From Lysobacteraceae bacterium (GTDB taxonomy: Bacteria; Pseudomonadota; Gammaproteobacteria; Xanthomonadales; Xanthomonadaceae), in contig SEHC01000006.1 of NCBI GenBank assembly GCA_004173415.1, forward strand, positions 1 through 33,419: a stretch of 33,419 nucleotides of DNA. Direction: 5' to 3'. Positions 15,418-22,842 of the stretch are shown piece by piece (position 1 is the first letter of the stretch; every line of letters begins with the position of its first letter). Made by a program: the position numbers and the translations under genes. A model generated the notes under the pieces. That model had not been told where the DNA came from. It did no database searches and was given only the letters and a program-made list of their open reading frames with translations.

Positions 15418-15831
15418 GGATGCGACTCCTGCGGTGGGATGGCGGGCAAGGGCCCGACGACGGGTACGGCGGCAAGCCTTTGCCCGGGAAGCCGGCGGGA
15501 TGGAGGCTTCGCATGCTCATGCCCCCATGCGCCGAAGCTAAGCGAGTTTGCCGGCCGGCCACAAGGGGGACCTGCAGGGATCGTCCGCAGGGTCGAGGTT
15601 GCCCCCGTCACGGCAGGCGCGGGAGTCCGGCCCGGCTGCGATTGTGCGGCGCGCGCGCGGATTCGTTCAGGCCGATGAAGTGGCTGGCAGCCGAGTCCGG
15701 TCGCGCTTTGTTGCGCGGCAACACCTTCTTCCGCAAGGGATGCAGGCGACCGGCGGCCCATGGCCGGCCCGCCCGCTGGCGCAGGCCCGGCCCGGCCCGG
15801 CCCGCAGGGTGTCACCCTGCAGACGGTTCTT
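15418..15831. other. 414-base gap between metalloprotease operon and RND permease
   Basis: No gene is supported. The part next to 15417 must hold the promoter of the protease operon, but no -35/-10 pair is clear. The part next to the permease stop has a CCCGG tandem run (15786-15803) and a seven-pair inverted repeat, GCAGGGT-GTC-ACCCTGC (15804-15820), on the downstream side of the permease. It is not followed by T residues, so it is a doubtful terminator. Confidence 0.55.
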
Positions 15832-18800
15832 TCAGGTGCCGCTGCCGCGTTCCTCGGGGCGCACCCGGAACCAGGCCGCGTACAAGGCCGGCAGGAACAG
15901 CAGGGTCAGCGCGGTGGCCACGGTCAGCCCACCCATGATCGCCACCGCCATCGGCCCGAAGAACGCGCTGCGCGACAGCGGGATCATCGCCAGCACCGCG
16001 GCCAGCGCGGTCAGCACGATCGGGCGGAAACGGCGTACGGTCGCGTCGATGATCGCGTGCCACCGATCATGGCCGGCGTCGATGTCCTGCTGGATCTGGT
16101 CGACCAGGATCACCGAGTTGCGCATGATCATGCCGGCCAGGGCGATCGTCCCCAGCATGGCCACGAAACCGAACGGCACCCGGAACACCAGCAGCGCCAA
16201 CGTCACCCCGATCAGTCCGAGCGGCGCGGTCAGCAACACCAGCGCCACCCGCGAGAAACTGCGCAGCTGCAGCATCAGCAGGGTGGCCACCACCAGCAGG
16301 AACAGGGGCATGCCGGCGGCGATCGACTTCTGCCCGCGCCCCGAGTCCTCCACCGTGCCGCCGGTTTCCAGCAGGTAGCCCGCCGGCAACTGCGCACGGA
16401 TGCCTTCCAGGGTCGGCAGGATCTTTGCGACCACGGTCGGCGCCGTGATGCCGTCGCGGATGTCGGCGCGCACGGTCACCGTGGGCAGGCGGTTGCGATG
16501 CCAGATGATGCCGTCCTCAAATGCGTACTGGACGCTGGCGATCTGCGCCAGCGGCACGCTACCGCTGGCCGTGGGCACGGCCAGGCTGCCGATCAGGTCC
16601 AGGCGCGCACGTTCCTCGTCCGGGCCGCGCAACAGGATCTCGACCAGCTCGTTGCCTTCGCGGTAGGTGCTGACCCGCAATCCCGACAGCGAGCTGGTCA
16701 GGAAATGGGAGACGTCGGACGAGCTGACCCCCATCGCGCGGGCACGGTCCTGGTCGATGCGCAGGCGCAGCACCTTGCTGGGTTCGTCCCAGTCCAGGTT
16801 GACGTTGCTCACGTCGGGATTTCCGCGGACCTGCGCGGCGACCTGCTGGGCCAGCGCCTGGACCCGGTCGATGTGCTCGCCGGAGACCCGGAACTGGATC
16901 GGGTAGCCGACCGGGGGGCCGTTCTCCAGGCGGGTGACGCGGAACTGCAGCTGCGGGAACTGCGGTCCGATCTCTTCCATCATCCAGCTGCGCAGCGCCT
17001 CGCGCGCCGGCAGGTCGGTGGCGGTGACCACGAACTGGGAGAAGTTGGCCTGCGGCAGCTGCTGGTCCAGCGGCAGGTAGAAACGCGGCGAACCGGTACC
17101 GACATACGCGACGTAGTTGTCGATGTCGGTACGCGTGGCCAGCAGCTTCTCCAGCTTCCTGGCCTGGGCCTCGGTCGAGCGCAGGGAGGAGCCTTCGGCC
17201 AGTTCCAGGTCGACCATCAGCTCGAGCCGGGTCGAATCGGGGAAGAACTGCTGTGGCACGAACCGGAACAGCAGCAGCGACGCCACGAACGCCAGCACGG
17301 TGATGCCGATGACCAGCCAGCGATGGCGCAGGCAGGCGTCGAGCAGCCGCCGGTAACGCTGGTAGAAGCGGGTCTGGTAAGGGTCGTGCTGTTCCCGCGG
17401 GTCATGCGCAGCGCGCGGCGCCAGCACGCCGGCGAAGGCCGGCCAGCGATCGGCCAGGCGTTCGCGCAGGCCATTCCAGCGCGCGCCCCACGAGCCGGGC
17501 CGGGGCGGCGCCGGATGGGCCAGGTCGGGCAGCATCTTGTCGCCCAGGTAGGGGATGAACAGCACCGCCGCGATCCACGACACGACCAGGGCGATGGTCA
17601 CCACCTGGAACAGCGAACGGGTGTACTCGCCGGTGCCGGAGGCGGCGGTGGCGATGGGCAGGAAGCCGGCGGCGGTCACCAGCGTGCCGGTCAGCATCGG
17701 GAAGGCGGTCGAGGTGTAGGCGAAGCTCGCCGCGCGCATGCGGTCGAACCCCTGCTCCATCTTGATCGCCATCATCTCCACGGCGATGATCGCGTCGTCC
17801 ACCAGCAGTCCCAGTGCCAGCACCAGCGCGCCCAGCGAGATCTTGTGCAGGCCGACGTTGAAGTAGTGCATGACCGCGAAGGTCATGGCCAGGACCAGCG
17901 GGATGGTCACTGCGACCACCAGCCCGGTGCGCAGGCCCAAAGAGAAGAAGCTGACCAGCAACACGATCAGCACCGCTTCGGTCAGCACCTGCACGAACTC
18001 GCCGACCGAGTCGCGCACCGAATGCGGCTGGTCGGAGACCTTGCGCAGCTGCATGCCCGCCGGCAGCGTCTTCTGCATGCGCTCGAAGCCGGCGTCCAGG
18101 GTCTTGCCCAGGGCCAGGATGTCGCCGCCCTGCTTCATCGCCACGGCCAGGCCGATCGCGTCCTCGCCCATGAAGCGCATCTTCGGCGCGGAAGGGTCGG
18201 CGAAGCCGCGCCGCACTTCGGCGATGTCGCCCAGGCGGATGGTGCGGCCACCGGCCTGGATCGGGAATTGGCGGATGTCGGCGACCGAGGCGAAGGCGCC
18301 GTCGACGCGCAACCGTACCCGGTCGGTGGTGGTTTCGAAGAAACCGGAGGAAGTCACCGTGTTCTGCTGGTCCAGCGCCTGCTGCACGCTGGCCAGGGGG
18401 ATCCCCAGCGTCGCCAGCTTGGTATTGGAAAGCTCGATCCAGACCTTCTCGTCCTGCAGCCCGACCAGTTCCACCTTGCCCACGTCGGCGACCCGCTGCA
18501 GTTCCAGCTGGATGCGCTCGGCGTAGTCCTTCATCACCGCGTAGTCGAAGCCCTTGCCGGTGAGCGCATAGATGTTGCCGAAGGTGTCACCGAACTCGTC
18601 GTTGAAGAACGGCCCGACCACGCCCTCGGGCAGGGTCGCGCGGATGTCGCCGACCTTCTTGCGCGCCTGGTACCAGAGCGCCGGCACTTCGTCGGAATGC
18701 ATCGAGTCGCGGGCCACGAAGATGACCTGCGATTCGCCGGGGCGCGAGTACGAGCGGATGTACTCGTACTCGCCGGTGGTCATCAGCGCCTTCTCGATGC

Positions 18801-19005
18801 GTTCGGTGACCTGCCGCGAGACTTCGTCGGCGGCCGCGCCGGGCCACACCGTGCGCACCACCATCACCTTGAAGGTGAAGGGAGGATCTTCCGACTGGCC
18901 CAGGTGCCGGTACGACCAGGCGCCGATGATGCCGAGCACGATCATCGCGTACAGCACCAGGCTGCGGTGGGTCAGCGCCCATTCGGAGAGGTTGAAGCGG
19001 CGCAT
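15832..19005 (-). CDS. RND efflux transporter permease
   Basis: The 1057-aa inner-membrane proton-driven pump is full length. ATG 19005 is used; the track's 1152-aa version reads into the adaptor out of frame. Signs are the N-terminal SLVLYAMIVLGIIGAWSYR membrane segment, the porter-domain RTVWPGAAADEVSRQVTERI and the TM4 proton-relay aspartates in LVLALGLLVDDAIIAVEMM. There are also two large periplasmic loops and the C-terminal GMIMRNSVILVDQ. In AcrB the last motif has a Lys (K940), whereas Arg is found here, as in some other RND lineages. By memory it resembles the group containing TriC rather than AcrB. Substrate is not predictable. It is downstream of an adaptor gene that appears broken and divergent from a TetR-family regulator. 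Confidence 0.95.
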   Translation of the reverse strand: MRRFNLSEWALTHRSLVLYAMIVLGIIGAWSYRHLGQSEDPPFTFKVMVVRTVWPGAAADEVSRQVTERIEKALMTTGEYEYIRSYSRPGESQVIFVARDSMHSDEVPALWYQARKKVGDIRATLPEGVVGPFFNDEFGDTFGNIYALTGKGFDYAVMKDYAERIQLELQRVADVGKVELVGLQDEKVWIELSNTKLATLGIPLASVQQALDQQNTVTSSGFFETTTDRVRLRVDGAFASVADIRQFPIQAGGRTIRLGDIAEVRRGFADPSAPKMRFMGEDAIGLAVAMKQGGDILALGKTLDAGFERMQKTLPAGMQLRKVSDQPHSVRDSVGEFVQVLTEAVLIVLLVSFFSLGLRTGLVVAVTIPLVLAMTFAVMHYFNVGLHKISLGALVLALGLLVDDAIIAVEMMAIKMEQGFDRMRAASFAYTSTAFPMLTGTLVTAAGFLPIATAASGTGEYTRSLFQVVTIALVVSWIAAVLFIPYLGDKMLPDLAHPAPPRPGSWGARWNGLRERLADRWPAFAGVLAPRAAHDPREQHDPYQTRFYQRYRRLLDACLRHRWLVIGITVLAFVASLLLFRFVPQQFFPDSTRLELMVDLELAEGSSLRSTEAQARKLEKLLATRTDIDNYVAYVGTGSPRFYLPLDQQLPQANFSQFVVTATDLPAREALRSWMMEEIGPQFPQLQFRVTRLENGPPVGYPIQFRVSGEHIDRVQALAQQVAAQVRGNPDVSNVNLDWDEPSKVLRLRIDQDRARAMGVSSSDVSHFLTSSLSGLRVSTYREGNELVEILLRGPDEERARLDLIGSLAVPTASGSVPLAQIASVQYAFEDGIIWHRNRLPTVTVRADIRDGITAPTVVAKILPTLEGIRAQLPAGYLLETGGTVEDSGRGQKSIAAGMPLFLLVVATLLMLQLRSFSRVALVLLTAPLGLIGVTLALLVFRVPFGFVAMLGTIALAGMIMRNSVILVDQIQQDIDAGHDRWHAIIDATVRRFRPIVLTALAAVLAMIPLSRSAFFGPMAVAIMGGLTVATALTLLFLPALYAAWFRVRPEERGSGT

Positions 19006-19007
19006 GT

Positions 19008-19815
19008 TCAGTCCGCCTGCGATCGGCCTTGAGGCCACCCAGTACCGGCACGTCGGTCTCGCCATAGCGGCCGAGCTGCACCGCCTGGGACCGGACCTTG
19101 CCGGTCGCCGGATCGACCACCCAGACCGCGTTGGCGCCGTTGGCGCCGCGCTGGATCGCCGAAAGCGGCACGCTGAGTTCGGCCGCGGCGGCATCCTGCA
19201 CGTAGACGCGGGCGCTCTGGCCGAGTTCCACCGAGGCGGCCGCCTGGCCGACCAGGTTGACCCGCGCGGCATAGGTGCGAGTCTGCGCATCGGCGGCCGG
19301 GGAGATCTCGCGGATCACCCCGGGCAGGCGTTCGCCGGGCGCATTCCACAATTCCACCAGTACCGGCTGGCCGACAGTGAAGTCGCGGATCCGGCCCTCC
19401 GGCAAGGCAATGGCCACTTCGCGGCCATCGTCGGCGGCCAGGGTGAAGATCGTCTGGCCGGCGGCCACCACCTGTCCTGCCTCGGCCAGGCGGGTGGCGA
19501 TGACCCCGTCGCGGGGCGCGCGCAACTGCGAATAACCGGCCTGGTTGCGGGCCACGTCCAGTTGCGCGCGGGCAGCGCGGGCCTGGCCCTCGGTCGCCTT
19601 GTAGGCGGCATTCTGCGCATCGTAGGCGGACTGGCTGACCAGCTTGTCCTGCACAAGCCGCGCGTAGCGGTCGCGATCGCCGCGCGCGCGGACCAGCTCG
19701 GCATCGGCTGCACCACCAGGGCCGGGCGTGGCGCCTGGTTGCCGTCGCCCTGGTCTCCGCAAGCAGCCAGGGTGGCGAGAAGCAGAAGGAGGACGGAACC
19801 GCGCATTCTGCTCAT
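19008..19815 (-). pseudogene. RND efflux membrane-fusion (adaptor) protein, two internal deletions
   Basis: The start is intact: ATG 19815 with GGAG seven bases upstream, then a lipoprotein signal with LAAC (C19) and an N-terminal QAPRPALVVQP. Around 19700-19712 the reading frame switches. In the new frame a typical adaptor continues with AELVRARGDRDRYARLVQDK, LVSQSAYDAQN, GYSQLRAPRDGVIATRLAEA, SPAADAQTRTYAARVNL and AVWVVDPATGKV. The segment normally between these, about 70 residues with the first half of the lipoyl/barrel-sandwich domain and start of the helical hairpin, is missing. Near 19020-19030, after VLGGLKA, the frame must switch again to reach a TGA at 19008-19010, and roughly 30 C-terminal residues are absent. 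Two separate out-of-frame deletions in one gene make functional product unlikely. The permease downstream is intact. Confidence 0.8.
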
Positions 19816-19899
19816 CGGGACACTCCGTTCCTGCTCGGACGATAATTGGACTTCCCGGTATAGTATAAATATCGAACCGGTTAGTCTACTATTGGACGC
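19816..19899. promoter_or_regulatory. Divergent promoter/operator between efflux operon and tetR-type gene
   Basis: The 84-base gap is the most AT-rich part of its neighbourhood. On the minus strand TATACT (19867-19862) is a candidate -10 for the efflux operon. On the plus strand TACTAT (19887-19892) ends seven bases before the regulator's ATG, so its mRNA could be leaderless. An interrupted palindrome, CCGGT-N16-ACCGG (19855-19880), covers the efflux -10; ACCGG is also part of the palindrome AACCGGTT at 19875. ATTGGAC occurs twice (19845 and 19891). TetR proteins commonly bind such sites; which element is the operator is inference. Confidence 0.5.
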
Positions 19900-20571
19900 A
19901 TGGTCCGCAGCGAGCTACCAGGCAACCGTTCCAAGTCCCCCGGCAAGGTGTCCAGCCCCGGTCGGCCCAAGGACCTGGGCAAGCGCGCCGCGATCCTGGA
20001 AGCGGCCAAGCGGCTGTTCTCCAGCGAAGGCTTCAATGGCGCCAGCATGGACCAGATCGCCGCCGAAGCGGGGGTCTCCAAACTCACCGTCTACAGCCAT
20101 TTCGGCGACAAGGAAGCGCTGTTCTCGGCCGCGGTCCGGGCCAAGTGCGAGGAGATGCTGCCCGACGACCTGTTCGACATCGAACTCAAGGGTCCGCTGC
20201 AGGCGCAGTTGCGTGCGATCGCCAGCGCTTTCTTCGAACTGATCAGCAGCGACGAGGCGATCAGCACCCAGCGCATGATGATGGCCCTGGGGCAGGCGGA
20301 CGATCCCTTGCGCAACCTGTTCTGGGAGGCCGGCCCGCAGCGTACCCACCAGGCGTTCGCGGTCTTCCTGCAGTCGCGGGTCGAGGCCGGCGAACTGGAG
20401 ATCGCCGACGTCGGCCGCGCCACCGAGCAGTTCTTCGCCCTGATCAAGGGCGAGATGCACGGCCGCATGATGTGCGGCCTCTGCGCCAGTCCGCGGCAGG
20501 TCGACGTGGCCGCCCACGTCGATGCGACCGTGGACATGTTCCTGCGCGCCTATGGGCCGCGCCAGCAGTGA
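19900..20571 (+). CDS. TetR/AcrR-family transcriptional regulator of the efflux locus
   Basis: The 223-aa protein has a TetR DNA-binding domain at about residues 28-75: KRAAILEAAKRLFSSEGFNG, then the recognition helix region MDQIAAEAGVSKLTVYSHFG and DKEALFSAAV. The C-terminal ligand/dimerisation part (about 90-215) resembles AefR-like regulators. A basic, disordered N-terminus of about 25 residues (LPGNRSKSPGK) precedes the HTH. It is divergently oriented and 84 bases from the efflux operon, the usual arrangement for a local repressor. Substrates that relieve repression are unknown. No Shine-Dalgarno is seen before ATG 19900, consistent with the leaderless promoter proposed in the gap. It has no sign of decay. 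Confidence 0.92.
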   Translation: MVRSELPGNRSKSPGKVSSPGRPKDLGKRAAILEAAKRLFSSEGFNGASMDQIAAEAGVSKLTVYSHFGDKEALFSAAVRAKCEEMLPDDLFDIELKGPLQAQLRAIASAFFELISSDEAISTQRMMMALGQADDPLRNLFWEAGPQRTHQAFAVFLQSRVEAGELEIADVGRATEQFFALIKGEMHGRMMCGLCASPRQVDVAAHVDATVDMFLRAYGPRQQ

Positions 20572-20681
20572 CCAGGCCCCCGGCGACGGAGGTCTCGGTG
20601 ACTTCCGGCACTGCGTGCTGGTGTGCTACTACGGCGATCCTGATGCACGGCGGCGCCCCCTCGAAACACGCCGCGAGCCGC

Positions 20682-20687
20682 TAAAAT
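20682..20687 (+). promoter_or_regulatory. Possible -10 element of the PCMT-like/tolC operon
   Basis: TAAAAT at 20682-20687 stands out in otherwise GC-rich sequence, 30 bases before the ATG at 20717. No good -35 hexamer is seen at 16-18 bases upstream; TCGAAA at 20661 is the closest, with only 15 bases between. The call rests on the -10-like sequence alone. Confidence 0.35.
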
Positions 20688-20716
20688 GGCCGGCTCCCGT
20701 GCAGGATGACCTTCCG

Positions 20717-21373
20717 ATGACGATGAACTACAACCAGGCCCGCGAAACCATGGTCGAGCAGCAGGTGCGTCCCTGGGACGTGCTCGATGCGCGCGTGCTG
20801 GGCACCCTGGCGACCCTGCCGCGCGAGAAGTTCGTGCCGGAGATCCATCGCGCCCTGGCCTATGCCGACGTGGAGATCCCGCTGGGCCCGGGCCAGCGCA
20901 TGATGAAGCCGGTGATCGAAGGCCGCACCCTGCAGGCGCTCGCCCTGCAGGAAGGCGAGGAGGTCCTGGAGATCGGCACTGGCAGCGGTTACCTGGCCGC
21001 CTGCATGGGCGCCCTCGCCCGCGACGTGCTCAGCCTGGAGATCGACCCGGCCCTGGCCGCGCTGGCCCGCACCCGGCTGGACGACTGCGGCCTCGGCAAC
21101 AACGTGCGCATCGAGAACGTCGACGCGCTGCACTTCTCCACCGAGCGCCGCTTCGATGCGATCTGCGTGACCGCCGCGGTCGACCAGGTGCCGTCACTTT
21201 TCCTGCAGTGGCTGCGTCCCGGGGGCCGCCTGTTCGTGATCCACGGCCGTTCGCCGGCAATGGAGGCGGTCCTGATCCGCAACGCGGTCAACGGCCCCAG
21301 CATCGAGTCGTTGTTCGAAACCGATCTTCCCTACCTTGTCGGCGCCGCCCCGGCCCCGCAATTCGTCTTTTGA
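20717..21373 (+). CDS. Protein-L-isoaspartate O-methyltransferase-like SAM methyltransferase
   Basis: The 218-aa protein has the class I SAM-binding motif VLEIGTGSGYLAACMGALA (about residues 79-97) and matches the PCMT family along its length, including PREKFVP near residue 36 and the C-terminal RPGGRLFVIHGRSP. PCMT repairs isoaspartyl residues by methylation in the cytoplasm. However, the family's conserved TISQP-type substrate motif before the SAM loop is not present; here the sequence reads IPLGPGQRMMKPVIEGRTL. The specific activity is therefore uncertain. This version is, to my memory, regularly next to tolC in xanthomonads. It is 17 bases upstream of tolC and probably co-transcribed. The start at 20717 has a weak AGGA. 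Confidence 0.85.
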   Translation: MTMNYNQARETMVEQQVRPWDVLDARVLGTLATLPREKFVPEIHRALAYADVEIPLGPGQRMMKPVIEGRTLQALALQEGEEVLEIGTGSGYLAACMGALARDVLSLEIDPALAALARTRLDDCGLGNNVRIENVDALHFSTERRFDAICVTAAVDQVPSLFLQWLRPGGRLFVIHGRSPAMEAVLIRNAVNGPSIESLFETDLPYLVGAAPAPQFVF

Positions 21374-21390
21374 ACACGAAAGGAAACCGC

Positions 21391-22740
21391 ATGAGCCGTC
21401 GTCCCCTCGCCTTCGCGCTTGCCCTGGCCCTGTTGCCGCTGGGCGCCAACGCCGCCGACCTGCTGCAGACCTACGAACTCGCCCGCGCCGGCGACCCGCA
21501 ACTGTCGGCCGCCGAATCCGGACGCCTGGCCCAGAAGGAAGGCGCGGTGCAGGCACGCGCCGTGCTGCTGCCGCAGATCAACGGCCAGGCCAGCTACAAC
21601 CGCAGCAAGTTCAAGCCCGAGGGCGGCTCCTGGTCCGGCACCAGCAACTCGCGCGACGTCGGCGTATCGGTCAACCAGTCGCTGCTGGACTTCGGCAGCT
21701 ACGCCAACCTGCGCGGCCAGAATGCGCTGAGCAAGGCCGCCGACTTCGACCTGGAGGCGGCCAACGATTCACTGATCACCCGCACCTCGGCGGCCTACTT
21801 CAACGTGCTGGTGGCGATCGAGACCCTGGCCGCGGCCGAAGCCCAGCAGACCGCGCTGCAGAAGCAGTTCGACTACGCGCAGAAGCGCCTGGACGTGGGC
21901 CTGGCCCCGATCACCGACGTGCACGAGGCCCGCGCCCAGTACGACAGCGCGCGCGCCAACGTGATCCTCAGCCGCAACACGCTGAAGGACGCCTACGAGG
22001 CGCTGGCCGAGATCACCGGCCAGCCGGTGGCCAACCTCAAGGGCCTGCCGGACGATTTCCGCCCCGAATTGCCCACCGACTACGATGCCAGCGGCTGGGT
22101 CGAAACCGCGATCACCACCAACCCGGCGCTCAAGTCCACCGAGTTCCAGGTCCAGGCCTCCGAAGCGGCGGTCGCCGCCGCGCGCGCCGGCCACCTGCCG
22201 ACCTTGTCGCTGGGCGGCAATTTCGGCCGCGGCGCCAACTGGGGCAACTCGGTGACCGGCGGCCTGTCCAGCAACGGCGATTCGCAGAGCATCGGCCTGA
22301 CCCTGAACGTGCCGATCTTCTCCGGCGGCGCGACCCAGTCCCGGGTCCGCGAGGCGCTCGCCAACCGCGACGTGGCCCAGGACAGCTACGAGCAGCAGAA
22401 GCGCGCGATCGTGCGCAACACCCGCAACGCCTACCAGACCCTGGAGGCCGGGATCAGCGAGATCGAGGCCCGGCGCCTGGCGCTGGTTTCGGCAAGGGCC
22501 GCCTACGATGCTTCGCAGGTCGGCCTGGAAGTCGGCACCCGTACCGTGCTGGACGTGTTGATCAACCAGCAGAACCTGTTCCAGGCCCAGCAGGCCTACG
22601 CGCTGGCCAAGTACAACTACCTGCAGAACCGGCTGCTGCTGGACCAGGCCGCCGGAACCCTGGACATCGCCGACGTGCAGGCGGTCAACCGCCTGCTGAC
22701 CGTCGATGCCGAAGCGCAACTGGCGCCCAGCGCCCAGTAG
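21391..22740 (+). CDS. tolC: TolC family outer-membrane channel protein
   Basis: The 449-aa outer-membrane efflux protein has a signal peptide (MSRRPLAFALALALLPLGANA-A) and two OEP repeats, as TolC does. Visible markers are DLLQTYELARAGDPQL at the mature N-terminus, VGVSVNQSLLDFGSYANL, the helix with YAQKRLDVGLAPITDVHEAR, LTLNVPIFSGGATQSRV and VGTRTVLDVLINQQNLFQAQ. These match the TolC group rather than OprM-like lipoproteins. The product forms a trimeric channel used by tripartite pumps and type I secretion. It is preceded by a good AAAGGA site and lies in an operon with the PCMT-like gene. It is not adjacent to the efflux permease operon, from which it is separated by tetR; partnership with that pump is only a possibility. 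Confidence 0.95.
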   Translation: MSRRPLAFALALALLPLGANAADLLQTYELARAGDPQLSAAESGRLAQKEGAVQARAVLLPQINGQASYNRSKFKPEGGSWSGTSNSRDVGVSVNQSLLDFGSYANLRGQNALSKAADFDLEAANDSLITRTSAAYFNVLVAIETLAAAEAQQTALQKQFDYAQKRLDVGLAPITDVHEARAQYDSARANVILSRNTLKDAYEALAEITGQPVANLKGLPDDFRPELPTDYDASGWVETAITTNPALKSTEFQVQASEAAVAAARAGHLPTLSLGGNFGRGANWGNSVTGGLSSNGDSQSIGLTLNVPIFSGGATQSRVREALANRDVAQDSYEQQKRAIVRNTRNAYQTLEAGISEIEARRLALVSARAAYDASQVGLEVGTRTVLDVLINQQNLFQAQQAYALAKYNYLQNRLLLDQAAGTLDIADVQAVNRLLTVDAEAQLAPSAQ

Positions 22741-22766
22741 GTCGCGAGGCTCCAGGCAACACCGGC

Positions 22767-22797
22767 GACGGCGGACCCAGGTCCGCCGTCGTCGTTT
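22767..22797 (+). terminator. Terminator-like hairpin downstream of tolC
   Basis: GACGGCGGAC-CCAG-GTCCGCCGTC forms a perfect ten-pair stem starting 27 bases after the tolC stop. It is followed by GTCGTTT, only a weak T-tract. Because waaA converges on this region from the right, it could also help stop minus-strand transcription, though no T-run follows on that strand. Confidence 0.65.
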
Positions 22798-22842
22798 CCG
22801 ACGCGAGGATCCGCTGCCCCACCGCGCCGGCGTCGGGTGGCG

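Noticed and set aside
15760-19032. 1090-aa plus-strand ORF
   Set aside because: It is antisense to the RND permease. Its His/Gln/Arg-rich composition and absence of any domain show it is a shadow of the permease frame.
18587-19762. 391-aa ORF as an intact adaptor protein
   Set aside because: Only the middle part is adaptor sequence. Its start lies in non-adaptor frame and its C-terminal 140 or so residues are an out-of-frame reading of the permease, so it is not an intact gene.
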